Origin: an uncultured Chloroflexota bacterium
GTDB lineage: Bacteria; Chloroflexota; Limnocylindria; Limnocylindrales; CSP1-4
Direction of reading: 5' to 3'
Length of the DNA: 64,000 bases
NCBI GenBank assembly: GCA_903822495.1
Contig: CAIJPD010000052.1
Span: forward strand, 124,001 to 188,000
Shown one piece after another: positions 27,698 through 36,333 of this stretch (within the stretch, counting starts at the first letter, position 1; the number at the start of each line of letters is the position of its first letter). The position numbers and the translations under genes were made by a program. The notes beneath the pieces were generated by a model that did no database searches, was not told where the DNA came from, and saw only the letters and a program-made list of their open reading frames with translations.

Positions 27698-30280
27698 GTG
27701 TCTCACATCTTCGAGACCACCCTTGGCGGCAAGACCCTGACCATCGAGACCGGGCGCCTCGCGCGCCTGGCCGGCGGTGCGGTCACGGTCCGCTACGGCG
27801 ACACCATGGTGCTGGGCACCGCCAACCGGTCGGACCCGCGCCCGGGCCTCGACTTCTTCCCGCTCACCGTCGAATTCGAAGAGCGGATGTATGCGGCCGG
27901 CAAGATCCCCGGCGGCTTCATCAAGCGCGAGGGTCGCGCCTCCGAGGCTGCCACTCTGGCGGCGCGTCTCACGGACCGCCCCCTCCGGCCGCTCTTCCCC
28001 GAGGGCTACAAGGACGACATCCAGCTCGTCATCACGGTCCTGTCCACGGATCAGGAGAACGAGCCTGACGTCCTGGGCACGGTCGCAGCCTCCGCGGCAC
28101 TGACCATCAGCGAGATCCCGTTCGCGGGCCCCGTCGGCGCTGTGCGCGTTGGTCGGATCAACGGCGAGTTCGTCGTGAACCCCACCTTCACCGAGCTCAA
28201 GGACTCGGAGCTCGACCTGATCGTCTCCGGCACCCGCGACGCGATCATGATGGTCGAGGCCGGCGCCAAGCTCCTCCCCGAGGACGTCATGGCCGAGGCC
28301 ATCCTCTTCGGGCACCGGGCGCTGCAGCCGCTCATTGATATCCAGCTCGAGCTCCAGAAGGCCGTCGGCAAGGCCAAGATCAAGCCCTTCCTTGAGCCCG
28401 GCCCCGGCTCCGTCCTCGCGTTCGCGGACGCGATCAAGTCCGGCGAGGAGCTCGTCGTCATCGACGTCGAGACCACCGGCACGGACGCCAAGATGGCTGA
28501 TCTCCTCGAGATCGCGGCCGTCAAGGTCAAGGGCGGCAAGATCATCGACCGGTTCGCGACGCTCGTGAACCCGGGCCGTCCGATCGTCGGCAACCAGATG
28601 CATGGCATCAAGGATGCGGACGTCAAGAAGTCCCCGTCCCCGGCCGAGGCTGCCAAGCAGGCACTCAAGTTCATCGGCAGCGCCAAGGTGGTCGGACACT
28701 CGGTCGGCTTCGACCTCGCGTTCCTGGAGGCCGCCGCGGCCGACGGGACCCACTTCGATGCTGGCACCTACCTCGACACCCTGACGATCGCCCGCGAGGG
28801 CTACCCGGATCTCGAGAACTACAAGCTCGAGACGCTGGCGAAGTTCTTCGGCGTGGAGCTGACGCAGGCGCACCGCGCCGGTCCTGACGCCGAGGCCACG
28901 GCCAACCTGCTGATCTGGTTCGCCAACGACCTGCCCGGCCGGATCACGGCGCTCAAGGAAGGCTTCGCGGCCTCCTTCCGAGCCAACCGTGACGGCGGCG
29001 ACGGCAAGGGGATCCAGGAGGCCGCTCGCCGCGAGGCACGCGTCTCCAAGAACCTGTTCAGCCTCATCCAGAAGAAGACCGCCCGGAAGATGGCCCTCGA
29101 TGAGGGCGTCCGGATGGACGGCCGCGCCACGACCGAGCTGCGCAAGATCTCCGTGGATGTCGGCGTCCTGCCGCGCGCCCACGGCTCGGGCCTCTTCACC
29201 CGCGGCGAGACGCAGGTCCTGACCATCGCCACCCTGGGCGCCTCCTCGGACGTCCAGCGGATCGACACGATCAGCCCCAAGACCGAGAAGTCGTACATCC
29301 ACCACTACAACTTCCCGCCGTACTCCACCGGCGAGAACCGGCCGATGCGCGGCCCCAGCCGGCGTGACATCGGGCACGGCAACCTGGCCGAGCGGGCGCT
29401 CATCCCCGTGCTGCCGTCGCACGACGAGTTCCCCTACGTCATCCGCCTCGTCAGCGAGTGCATGTCGTCGAACGGCTCCACCTCGATGGCCTCCACCTGC
29501 GGCTCCACCCTCGCCCTGATGGACGCGGGCGTGCCGATCAAGGCCCCGGTTGCCGGCGCGGCGATGGGCCTGATCAGCGAGCCGGACGGCCGGTTCGTGG
29601 TCCTGACCGACATCCTCGGCAAGGAGGACTCCGTCGGTGACATGGACTTCAAGGTGACCGGCACGCGGGACGGCATCACCGCCCTGCAGATGGACATCAA
29701 GGTCCAGGGCATCAACGAGGCGATCATCCGGACCGGGCTCAAGCAGGCGCTCGCCGCCCGTCTCGAGATCCTGGACAAGATGGTCGGCGTCCTGCCCGAG
29801 GCCCGAACCGTGATGAGCGACTTTGCGCCGCGCATCACCACCATCAAGATCAACCCGGAGAAGATCCGCGAGATCATCGGCAAGGGCGGATCGATGATCC
29901 GCAAGATCCAGGAGGAGACCGGTACCGAGATCAACGTCGAGGACGACGGCTCGGTAGAGGTCGCGGCCGTGTCGGGCGAGAACGCTCGCAAGGCCATCGC
30001 CTGGATCGAGAGCCTCACCCGTGAAGTCGAGGTGGGTGCGCTCTACCTGGGCAAGGTCACGCGGATCATGGGCTTCGGCTGCTTTGTCGAGATCATCCCC
30101 GGCAAGGAAGGGCTCATCCGGATCGGCGAGCTGGCCGATTACCATGTCCCGACGGTCGAGGATGTGGTCGCGGTGGGCGACGAAGTCATGGTCGTGGTCA
30201 CCGAGATCGACCGTCAGGGCCGGATCAACCTGTCCCGCAAGGCGGCCATGCAGCGGCACCTGGCCAAGACTAACGACTGA
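27698..30280 (+). CDS. pnp: Polynucleotide phosphorylase with inserted DnaQ-type DEDDh exonuclease domain
   Basis: Phosphorolytic 3'-5' exoribonuclease. GTG 27698 is the likely start, with AGGAGG 27681-27686; an ATG at 27677 would make 867 residues, the numbering used here. RNase PH half 1 spans about 10-235 ([31 protein letters not shown]). RNase PH half 2 spans about 475-710 ([55 protein letters not shown]). KH ([15 protein letters not shown]) and S1 ([18 protein letters not shown]) domains follow. Between the halves, residues about 257-417 are a complete DEDDh exonuclease: D263/E265, D346, H399/D404. The family is normally about 700-720 residues; this one is about 150 longer. The frame is uninterrupted across both joins. 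Confidence 0.95.
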   Translation: MSHIFETTLGGKTLTIETGRLARLAGGAVTVRYGDTMVLGTANRSDPRPGLDFFPLTVEFEERMYAAGKIPGGFIKREGRASEAATLAARLTDRPLRPLFPEGYKDDIQLVITVLSTDQENEPDVLGTVAASAALTISEIPFAGPVGAVRVGRINGEFVVNPTFTELKDSELDLIVSGTRDAIMMVEAGAKLLPEDVMAEAILFGHRALQPLIDIQLELQKAVGKAKIKPFLEPGPGSVLAFADAIKSGEELVVIDVETTGTDAKMADLLEIAAVKVKGGKIIDRFATLVNPGRPIVGNQMHGIKDADVKKSPSPAEAAKQALKFIGSAKVVGHSVGFDLAFLEAAAADGTHFDAGTYLDTLTIAREGYPDLENYKLETLAKFFGVELTQAHRAGPDAEATANLLIWFANDLPGRITALKEGFAASFRANRDGGDGKGIQEAARREARVSKNLFSLIQKKTARKMALDEGVRMDGRATTELRKISVDVGVLPRAHGSGLFTRGETQVLTIATLGASSDVQRIDTISPKTEKSYIHHYNFPPYSTGENRPMRGPSRRDIGHGNLAERALIPVLPSHDEFPYVIRLVSECMSSNGSTSMASTCGSTLALMDAGVPIKAPVAGAAMGLISEPDGRFVVLTDILGKEDSVGDMDFKVTGTRDGITALQMDIKVQGINEAIIRTGLKQALAARLEILDKMVGVLPEARTVMSDFAPRITTIKINPEKIREIIGKGGSMIRKIQEETGTEINVEDDGSVEVAAVSGENARKAIAWIESLTREVEVGALYLGKVTRIMGFGCFVEIIPGKEGLIRIGELADYHVPTVEDVVAVGDEVMVVVTEIDRQGRINLSRKAAMQRHLAKTND
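28445..28927 (+). other. DEDDh 3'-5' exonuclease domain embedded in PNPase
   Basis: Domain inside pnp. Exo [12 protein letters not shown] (D263, E265). Exo [17 protein letters not shown] (D346; the usual Asn of GHN is Ser342). Exo [18 protein letters not shown] (H399, D404). Between them are [20 protein letters not shown] and the [13 protein letters not shown] motif typical of DnaQ/PolC epsilon domains. All five catalytic residues are present, so activity is expected. It replaces or splits the helical linker that normally joins the two RNase PH halves; residues about 418-475 resemble the rest of that linker. Confidence 0.93.
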
Positions 30281-30302
30281 CCCAGCACTTCTTCGAAACC
30301 TC

Positions 30303-30330
30303 GCGAGCCGCCGGGCAACCGGCGGCTCGC
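30303..30330 (+). terminator. pnp terminator hairpin
   Basis: GCGAGCCGCCGG (30303-30314), GCAA tetraloop, CCGGCGGCTCGC (30319-30330): perfect 12-bp stem capped by a GNRA loop. It sits 22 nt after the pnp stop. No T run follows; the next bases are the asd -10 promoter. It may act as a 3'-end stabiliser or a terminator. Confidence 0.7.
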
Positions 30331-30339
30331 TGCTATACT
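30331..30339 (+). promoter_or_regulatory. Extended -10 promoter for asd
   Basis: TGCTATACT with -10 TATACT at 30334-30339, starting at the base after the pnp hairpin and 46 nt before the asd ATG. It is identical to the box in front of rplS. The expected -35 position falls inside the hairpin stem and has no -35 consensus. Confidence 0.6.
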
Positions 30340-30385
30340 CGGCCCGATTCCCGACCGTCCCCTGACAGCGGAGCCATCACCCCCG

Positions 30386-31453
30386 ATGAACCAGCGCGCC
30401 CTTACGGTCGCGGTCGTCGGCGCCACCGGCGTCGTCGGCCGGACGATGATCCAGGTCCTCGTCGAGAAGAAGTTCCCGTTCACCGAGCTCAGGCTGCTGG
30501 CCTCCGGCCGGTCCGCCGGGCGCTCTGTGACCGTCGATGGCAAGACCTACGAAGTGGGGGAGGCAACCCCCGAGGCCTTCGAGGGCGTCGACATCGCGCT
30601 CTTCTCGGCGGGCAGCGACGTCAGCCTTGAGCTCGCGCCGGAGGCCGCCGCGAGAGGCTGCACCGTCATCGACAACTCGTCCGCCTGGCGGATGGATCCC
30701 GGCAAGCCACTGGTCGTCAGCCAGGTCAATCCGGACGACCTGGAGTGGCATGAGGGGATCATCGCCAACCCCAATTGCTCGACCATGCAGCTGGTGCCGG
30801 TGCTGATGGCCCTGCGCGATTCGGCGGGCCTCAAGCGCGTCGTGGTGGACACCTACCAGTCCGTCTCCGGCACCGGAGGAGACGCCATCGCCGAGCTGGA
30901 GGCCCAGATCCGGGCCCATGCCGCCGGCGAGCCCAAGGTGGCACAGGTCTACCCGCACCCCATCGCCTTCAATGCACTGCCCGAAATCGACGTCTTCCTC
31001 GACAACGGGTACACCAAGGAGGAGTGGAAGGTCGTCAGCGAGAGCCGCAAGATCCTGCACCTCCCGGATCTGGCGCTGAGCTGCACGGCGGTCCGCGTTC
31101 CGGTCTTCATCAGCCACTCTGAGGCGGTCCACGTCGAGACGATCGGGCCGATCACGCCTGACGAGGCCCGGAGCGCCTTCGCCAAGGTGCCCGGCGTCGT
31201 CGTCCAGGACGACCCGCAGAACCACGTCTACCCGCTGGCGACGGACGCCGCCGGCAAGGACGAGGTCTTCGTGGGTCGTGTCCGCCAGGATGCCTCGCTG
31301 CCCGACAATCGCGGCATCGTCTTCTGGGTGGTCTCCGACAACTTGCGCAAGGGCGCGGCTTCCAACGCGGTCGAGATCGCCGAGGCCCTCGTCGAGCGCG
31401 ACTGGATCGCGGCGCGCTCGCGCCGTCCGAAGGCGGTCGGGGCTCCCGCGTGA
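30386..31453 (+). CDS. asd: Aspartate-semialdehyde dehydrogenase
   Basis: Reduces aspartyl phosphate to the semialdehyde for lysine/DAP, threonine and methionine synthesis. NADP-binding GATGVVGRTM (residues 12-21), SAGSDVS, active-site Cys131 in ANPNCSTMQL and QSVSGTGGDA. 355 residues, normal. First gene of an operon with udg (GTGA overlap). Confidence 0.96.
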   Translation: MNQRALTVAVVGATGVVGRTMIQVLVEKKFPFTELRLLASGRSAGRSVTVDGKTYEVGEATPEAFEGVDIALFSAGSDVSLELAPEAAARGCTVIDNSSAWRMDPGKPLVVSQVNPDDLEWHEGIIANPNCSTMQLVPVLMALRDSAGLKRVVVDTYQSVSGTGGDAIAELEAQIRAHAAGEPKVAQVYPHPIAFNALPEIDVFLDNGYTKEEWKVVSESRKILHLPDLALSCTAVRVPVFISHSEAVHVETIGPITPDEARSAFAKVPGVVVQDDPQNHVYPLATDAAGKDEVFVGRVRQDASLPDNRGIVFWVVSDNLRKGAASNAVEIAEALVERDWIAARSRRPKAVGAPA

Positions 31454-32232
31454 CCGAAACCGAGCGCCAGGCGGCGCTCGAGGGCATCGCCGGCGAGGTG
31501 GCCGCCTGCACCGGTTGCCGGCTGCACGCCGGTCGGACCCGCGCCGTCCCCGGCGAGGGCAGCGCATCGTCGGAGGTCGTCTTCGTGGGCGAGGGCCCGG
31601 GAGAGCAGGAGGACCGGCAGGGACGGCCCTTCGTGGGCGCCTCCGGGCAGTTGCTTGGCGATCTGATCGGGTCGCTGGGCTGGGGTCGACCGGACGTCTT
31701 CATCACCAACGTCGTGAAGTGTCGGCCTCCCGGCAACCGCGACCCGGAACCCGACGAGATCGCGGCCTGTGCGCCGTATCTCCGCCGGCAGCTTGAAGCC
31801 CTGGACCCGTCGGTGGTGGTCACGGTCGGCAAGCACTCCCTCAACGCCTTCCGGCCCGGCGAGCGGATCGGACGGGTCCACGGGACCACCACGCCCGCCG
31901 ATCCGGCAACCGGCGCGGGCAACGCGCTCGTCTTCTCGATGTACCACCCGGCGTTTGCGCTCTACCAGGGCTCCAACCGCAAGACGTTGTTCGAAGACAT
32001 GACCGGTCTCCCGGGCGCGCTCGTCGCGGCCCGGGCTCGTCGCGGACCGGGGGATGCCACGCGTGTGGCACCCGCAGCATCCGTCCCGACGGACGCCCTC
32101 GCCGGGGCGCCCGTCACACTCCCGGCGGCCGTCGCTCCCGTCACGCCGTTGGCGTCCGCGGGAGTGATCGACCGCGTGCCATCGCCGGCGCCCCAGGCTC
32201 CCGAGCCGGGCGACCAGCTCACCCTCTTCTGA
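31450..32232 (+). CDS. udg: Uracil-DNA glycosylase, iron-sulfur family 4-type, with clamp-binding-like tail
   Basis: Excises uracil from DNA. 260 residues. Cys20 and Cys23 (CTGCR) plus Cys in VKCRPPGNR and in ACAPYLRRQ are the four iron-sulfur ligands typical of family 4. FVGEGPGEQEDRQGRPFVG and the HP of MYHPAF form the active site. The catalytic core ends near residue 197 and is followed by an Ala/Pro/Val-rich linker ending exactly in QLTLF, which resembles the bacterial sliding-clamp-binding pentapeptide. GTG start overlapping the asd stop. Confidence 0.93.
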   Translation: MTETERQAALEGIAGEVAACTGCRLHAGRTRAVPGEGSASSEVVFVGEGPGEQEDRQGRPFVGASGQLLGDLIGSLGWGRPDVFITNVVKCRPPGNRDPEPDEIAACAPYLRRQLEALDPSVVVTVGKHSLNAFRPGERIGRVHGTTTPADPATGAGNALVFSMYHPAFALYQGSNRKTLFEDMTGLPGALVAARARRGPGDATRVAPAASVPTDALAGAPVTLPAAVAPVTPLASAGVIDRVPSPAPQAPEPGDQLTLF

Positions 32233-32259
32233 AACCCATCATCACAGCGGGGCCACACC

Positions 32260-33927
32260 ATGCCTGATCCGAGCAAGCCGCTCCGCATCATCCCGCTCGG
32301 CGGGGTGGGCGAGATCGGCAAGAACATGTACGTGTTCGAGTACGGCGACGACATCGTCGTCATCGACTGCGGACTGATGTTCCCCGACGAGGAGATGTTC
32401 GGGATTGACATCGTCATCCCCGACATCACGTATCTCAAGGAGCGACGCGCCAATGTGCGCGCCTTCCTGATCACGCACGCCCACGAGGACCACGTGGGGG
32501 CGCTCCCGTACGTGCTCCCGGAGTTCCCGGGCGTCCCGGTCTACGCGTCCACCCTGGCGCGCGGCCTGCTTGGCAACAAGATCAAGGAGCATCGTCTCCA
32601 CAACAACCCGCTGCGTGCCCTGGACCCGGGCGACGTCCTCGAGCTCGGGCCCTTCACGGCACTCCCGTTCCGTGTGGGCCACTCGATCCCGGACGCCATG
32701 GGGATCGCCCTGCGGACCCCGGTGGGCACCGTGGTCCACACCGGGGACTTCAAGTTCGATCACACGCCCGTCGACGGGAAGCTGTCCGACTTCCACATCC
32801 TCGCCAAGCTCGGTGAGGAGGGCGTCATCGCCCTGCTGTCCGACTCCACGCGGGCCGAGAACCCCGGCTACACGCCCTCGGAGCGGACCGTGGGTGAGGC
32901 GTTCCGCGAGATCATGGAGCCGCTGACCGGACGCGTCATCGTGGCCACCTTCGCGAGCAACATCGCCCGCATCCAGCAGGTCCTCGACGCCGCCGCCCAG
33001 TTCGACCGCAAGGTCGCCGTCATCGGCCGGTCGATGGAGCAGAACTTCCGGATCGCGACCGACCTCGGCTACCTCAAGTACGACCCGGGCCGGATGATCC
33101 CCAAGGACAAGATCCGCGACGTGCCGGACGGCAAGCTGGTGATCGCCACGACCGGCGCCCAGGGTGAGCCCATGGCGGGCCTGGCCCGGATGGCCAACCG
33201 GGATCACCGCAACGTCGAGATCCAGCCCGGCGACACCGTCATCGTCAGCGCGAGCCCCATCCCCGGCAACGAGGAGTACGTCTCGCGCACGATCGACAAC
33301 CTGTTCAAGGCCGGCGCGAACGTGCTGTACCACACGATCAAGCGGGCGCACGTCTCCGGGCATGGCAGCCAGGAGGAGCTCAAGCTGATGCTTGGCCTCA
33401 CCCGGCCGCGCTACTTCATCCCGATGCACGGCGAGTTCCGGATGCAGGTACAGCACGGTCGGCTGGCGATCGAGACGGGCGTGCAGCCCGAGAACGTGTT
33501 CATCATCGAGAACGGCCAGCCGATCGAGATCCTGCCCGATGGCTCCGCCCGCCGCGGCACCCCGGTCACGGCCGGCTACGTCTACGTGGACGGCCTGTCC
33601 GTCGGCGAGGTCGGGGACGTGGTGCTGCGTGACCGGCGCGCCCTCGCCAACGACGGCATCTTCATGGTCGTCGTGACCGTGGACAAGCAGACCGGCAACA
33701 TCATCGGCCGCCCGGAGGTCATCACGCGCGGGTTCGTTCACCTCAACGAGAAGGACCCGATCATGGTCGAGGCCATCGACCGCGTGATGGCGAGCATCGA
33801 GAACCCGGGCGACCACATCAGCGAGATCGCCCTGCTCAAGGTGCAGATCAAGGATGGCGTCTCCCGCTACCTGTACGAGCAGACCAAGCGACGACCGATG
33901 GTCTTCCCGGTGGTCGTCGAGGTCTAG
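32260..33927 (+). CDS. rnj: Ribonuclease J
   Basis: Metallo-beta-lactamase/beta-CASP RNase with 5'-3' exo- and endonuclease activity, central to mRNA decay in bacteria lacking RNase E. Begins LRIIPLGGVGEIGKNM; metal site HAHEDH (residues 73-78); beta-CASP motifs SDSTRAENPGYTPSE, FASNIARIQQ and HVSGHGSQEELKLML; FIPMHGEFRM. 555 residues, typical. With pnp and nrnA nearby it forms an RNA-decay set of the Gram-positive type. Confidence 0.96.
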   Translation: MPDPSKPLRIIPLGGVGEIGKNMYVFEYGDDIVVIDCGLMFPDEEMFGIDIVIPDITYLKERRANVRAFLITHAHEDHVGALPYVLPEFPGVPVYASTLARGLLGNKIKEHRLHNNPLRALDPGDVLELGPFTALPFRVGHSIPDAMGIALRTPVGTVVHTGDFKFDHTPVDGKLSDFHILAKLGEEGVIALLSDSTRAENPGYTPSERTVGEAFREIMEPLTGRVIVATFASNIARIQQVLDAAAQFDRKVAVIGRSMEQNFRIATDLGYLKYDPGRMIPKDKIRDVPDGKLVIATTGAQGEPMAGLARMANRDHRNVEIQPGDTVIVSASPIPGNEEYVSRTIDNLFKAGANVLYHTIKRAHVSGHGSQEELKLMLGLTRPRYFIPMHGEFRMQVQHGRLAIETGVQPENVFIIENGQPIEILPDGSARRGTPVTAGYVYVDGLSVGEVGDVVLRDRRALANDGIFMVVVTVDKQTGNIIGRPEVITRGFVHLNEKDPIMVEAIDRVMASIENPGDHISEIALLKVQIKDGVSRYLYEQTKRRPMVFPVVVEV

Positions 33928-33930
33928 CGA

Positions 33931-36333
33931 GTGGCACCTCGCCGCCGGACCGCCGCGCGGAAGCCTCGACCACGACGCCGAGCCGGGCCGTCGCTGCCCA
34001 GCATCTCGCTGCCGGCGATCAGCCCGGATCTCGCGCGCTCGCTGCTGGGGCTGGCGCTCCTCGTCCTGGGGGCGGTCACCCTCATTGCGCTGATCCTGCC
34101 GGGACAGGGAACGCTCACCAACTGGTGGAACGGCGCGGTCGGGCCATGGTTTGGGAGCCTCCGCTGGATGCTGCCGTTCCTGCTCATCGGCGGGGGCTGG
34201 TACCTGGAGTGGGGTGGGGGACAGCGGCCCGGCTCAGGGTGGGGTGCCACCCTGGTGGGCATTGCCCTGACCTTCGTGGCCTTCCTGGGCATGGTCGAGG
34301 TGCTCAACCTGCACCTGTTCGCACGCCCCATCAGCGGCGGCGGGCTGGGCCGATTCATGGCGGCCCGGTTCGTGCCACTGCTCTCCGGCCCGGGTGCCTT
34401 CATCGTCCTGCTGGCCCTGGCCGCGCTGGGGCTCCTCGTCGGGTTCAACCTTCGTCCGCGCGACCTGACCAGGCCCGTCGTCGCCCTGGCCCGCTGGCTG
34501 GGCGCCACGACGGCGGCGTCCGTCCAGCGCCTGGAGGCGCCACCGGCGGCCCGGGATCGATCTCGTGCCGATGCGACGGGCAGCATCGCGGACGACCCGG
34601 GCGTCCTCGACGGCCGCTCCGGCGCCCGCCCGCGCGGTCGCAGCGTCCCCGGATCCGCGGCCGCCGTAGCCGGGCAGACGGGGATCTGGGGCGAGGGCTC
34701 CGATGCGGCCATTCCCGTGGCCAACCAGTCTCAGGCGCTGACGTCCTCGACGTTTGCTCCCGCCAGGGCCGAGGGGAGCGGCACCACCGGCGCCGGGCAG
34801 CCACCACGCTCCGCGCCGGTCCTGCCACCGCCGCGCGACCCCGACGACATCACCGACGGGTCCGACTCGCCGCCCACGCGCGAGCGCCGGGAGTATGTCC
34901 TGCCCCCCCATGACCTCCTCGACAAGATGATCGAGCCCACGTCGCCGGTCGCGGACGACGCGATCCACCGCCGGAACGAGGAGATCATCGTCAAGAAGCT
35001 GGGGAGCTTCGACATCCCCGCCCAGATTGTCGGGCGCAACGCCGGCCCGGTGGTGACCCAGTACGAGGTCCAGCCGGCGGCCCACGTCAAGGTGAGCCGG
35101 ATCGAGGGACTCGCCGACGACCTGGCGATGGCGCTGGCGGCCCGCTCCCTGCGGATCGAGGCACCCATCCCCGGGAAGAGCGCCGTGGGGATCGAGATCC
35201 CCAACAAGGACTTCAACGTCGTCACCCTGCGCGGGATCCTGGAGTCACTGGACTTCGCGGCATCCGGGACCCGCCTCACGTTTGCCCTCGGCCGGGACGT
35301 GGCGGGCCGCGCCCAGGCCGTCGACCTGGCCAAGATGCCGCACCTGCTCATCGCCGGGGCCACCGGCTCGGGCAAGAGCGTCATGGTCAACGCGCTCATC
35401 ACCAGCCTGCTGTGCAATGCCACGCCGGACGAGGTCCGCATGATCCTGATGGATCTCAAGCGGGTCGAGCTGGCCGCCTACAACGGCCTTCCGCACCTCC
35501 TGGTCCCGGTCATCACCGAGCCGGAGCGCGCCAGGGCGGCCCTGAAGTGGACCGTCAACGAGATGGAGGCGCGGTATCGGCGCTTCGCGGGCGCCACGTC
35601 GCGCAACATCAAGGCCTACAACGAGTCGCGCGCGGATCCAACAGACCGGATGCCATACATCATCGTGATCATCGACGAGCTGGCCGACCTGATGATGCGC
35701 GAGGGCAAGAACGTCGAGGACAACATCGTCCGGCTGGCCCAGAAGGCACGCGCCACGGGCATCCACCTGGTCCTGGCGACCCAGCGCCCGTCGGTCAACG
35801 TGGTGACGGGTCTGATCAAGGCCAACTTCCCGTCACGAATCGCGTTTGCCATGGCCTCACAGATCGATTCGCGGACCATCCTCGACACCCCGGGCGCCGA
35901 GGACCTGATCGGACGGGGCGACATGCTGTATCAGCCCTCGGACCTGCCGCGCCCCATGCGCCTCCAGGGCGTCTTCGTGTCCGACCCGGAGATCGCGCGC
36001 GTGGTCCAGCACTGGAAGGACCAGATCGACGACCCGCACTACGACCTGGCCATCATCGAGACCGGCGAAGACGCCAGCGACACCCCGGAGCAGATCGTGG
36101 ATCCCGATGCGGACCGGCTGCTCCTGGACGCCGTCGAGGTGATCCGCGAATACGACAGGGCCTCTGCCTCGCTGCTGCAGCGGCGGCTGAAGATCGGCTA
36201 TGCCCGGGCCGCTCGGATCATCGACCAGCTGGAGGCCCGGGGATACATCGGCGCCTTCGACGGGTCGAACGCCCGCCCGGTCCTGCGCCGTGATTCCGGT
36301 GGCGGAGGCAGCGCCAACCTGGACGACGACTGA
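33931..36333 (+). CDS. ftsK: DNA translocase FtsK/SpoIIIE
   Basis: Septum-anchored DNA pump that clears the chromosome terminus. 800 residues: four hydrophobic segments in the first 180 residues (ALLVLGAVTLIALILPG onward), a Pro/Ser/Ala-rich linker to about residue 310, then the motor: Walker A GATGSGKSV (about 475-483), Walker B IIVIIDELADLMM and QRPSVNVVTGLIKANFPSRI. The C-terminal gamma winged helix (ASASLLQRRLKIGYARAARIIDQLEARGYIG) is DNA-sequence-reading. GTG start 3 nt after rnj; stop overlaps the next ATG. Confidence 0.96.
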   Translation: MAPRRRTAARKPRPRRRAGPSLPSISLPAISPDLARSLLGLALLVLGAVTLIALILPGQGTLTNWWNGAVGPWFGSLRWMLPFLLIGGGWYLEWGGGQRPGSGWGATLVGIALTFVAFLGMVEVLNLHLFARPISGGGLGRFMAARFVPLLSGPGAFIVLLALAALGLLVGFNLRPRDLTRPVVALARWLGATTAASVQRLEAPPAARDRSRADATGSIADDPGVLDGRSGARPRGRSVPGSAAAVAGQTGIWGEGSDAAIPVANQSQALTSSTFAPARAEGSGTTGAGQPPRSAPVLPPPRDPDDITDGSDSPPTRERREYVLPPHDLLDKMIEPTSPVADDAIHRRNEEIIVKKLGSFDIPAQIVGRNAGPVVTQYEVQPAAHVKVSRIEGLADDLAMALAARSLRIEAPIPGKSAVGIEIPNKDFNVVTLRGILESLDFAASGTRLTFALGRDVAGRAQAVDLAKMPHLLIAGATGSGKSVMVNALITSLLCNATPDEVRMILMDLKRVELAAYNGLPHLLVPVITEPERARAALKWTVNEMEARYRRFAGATSRNIKAYNESRADPTDRMPYIIVIIDELADLMMREGKNVEDNIVRLAQKARATGIHLVLATQRPSVNVVTGLIKANFPSRIAFAMASQIDSRTILDTPGAEDLIGRGDMLYQPSDLPRPMRLQGVFVSDPEIARVVQHWKDQIDDPHYDLAIIETGEDASDTPEQIVDPDADRLLLDAVEVIREYDRASASLLQRRLKIGYARAARIIDQLEARGYIGAFDGSNARPVLRRDSGGGGSANLDDD

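Noticed and set aside
28440-28930. Exonuclease segment as a separate gene or a chimeric assembly
   Set aside because: No stop, start or Shine-Dalgarno at either boundary, frame continuous and codon use unchanged; helical linker residues flank it on both sides. Only read data could overturn this.
27377-30259. A 960-codon open frame opposite pnp
   Set aside because: Mirror frame of a high-GC gene; no domain-like sequence, and pnp on the + strand is unmistakable.
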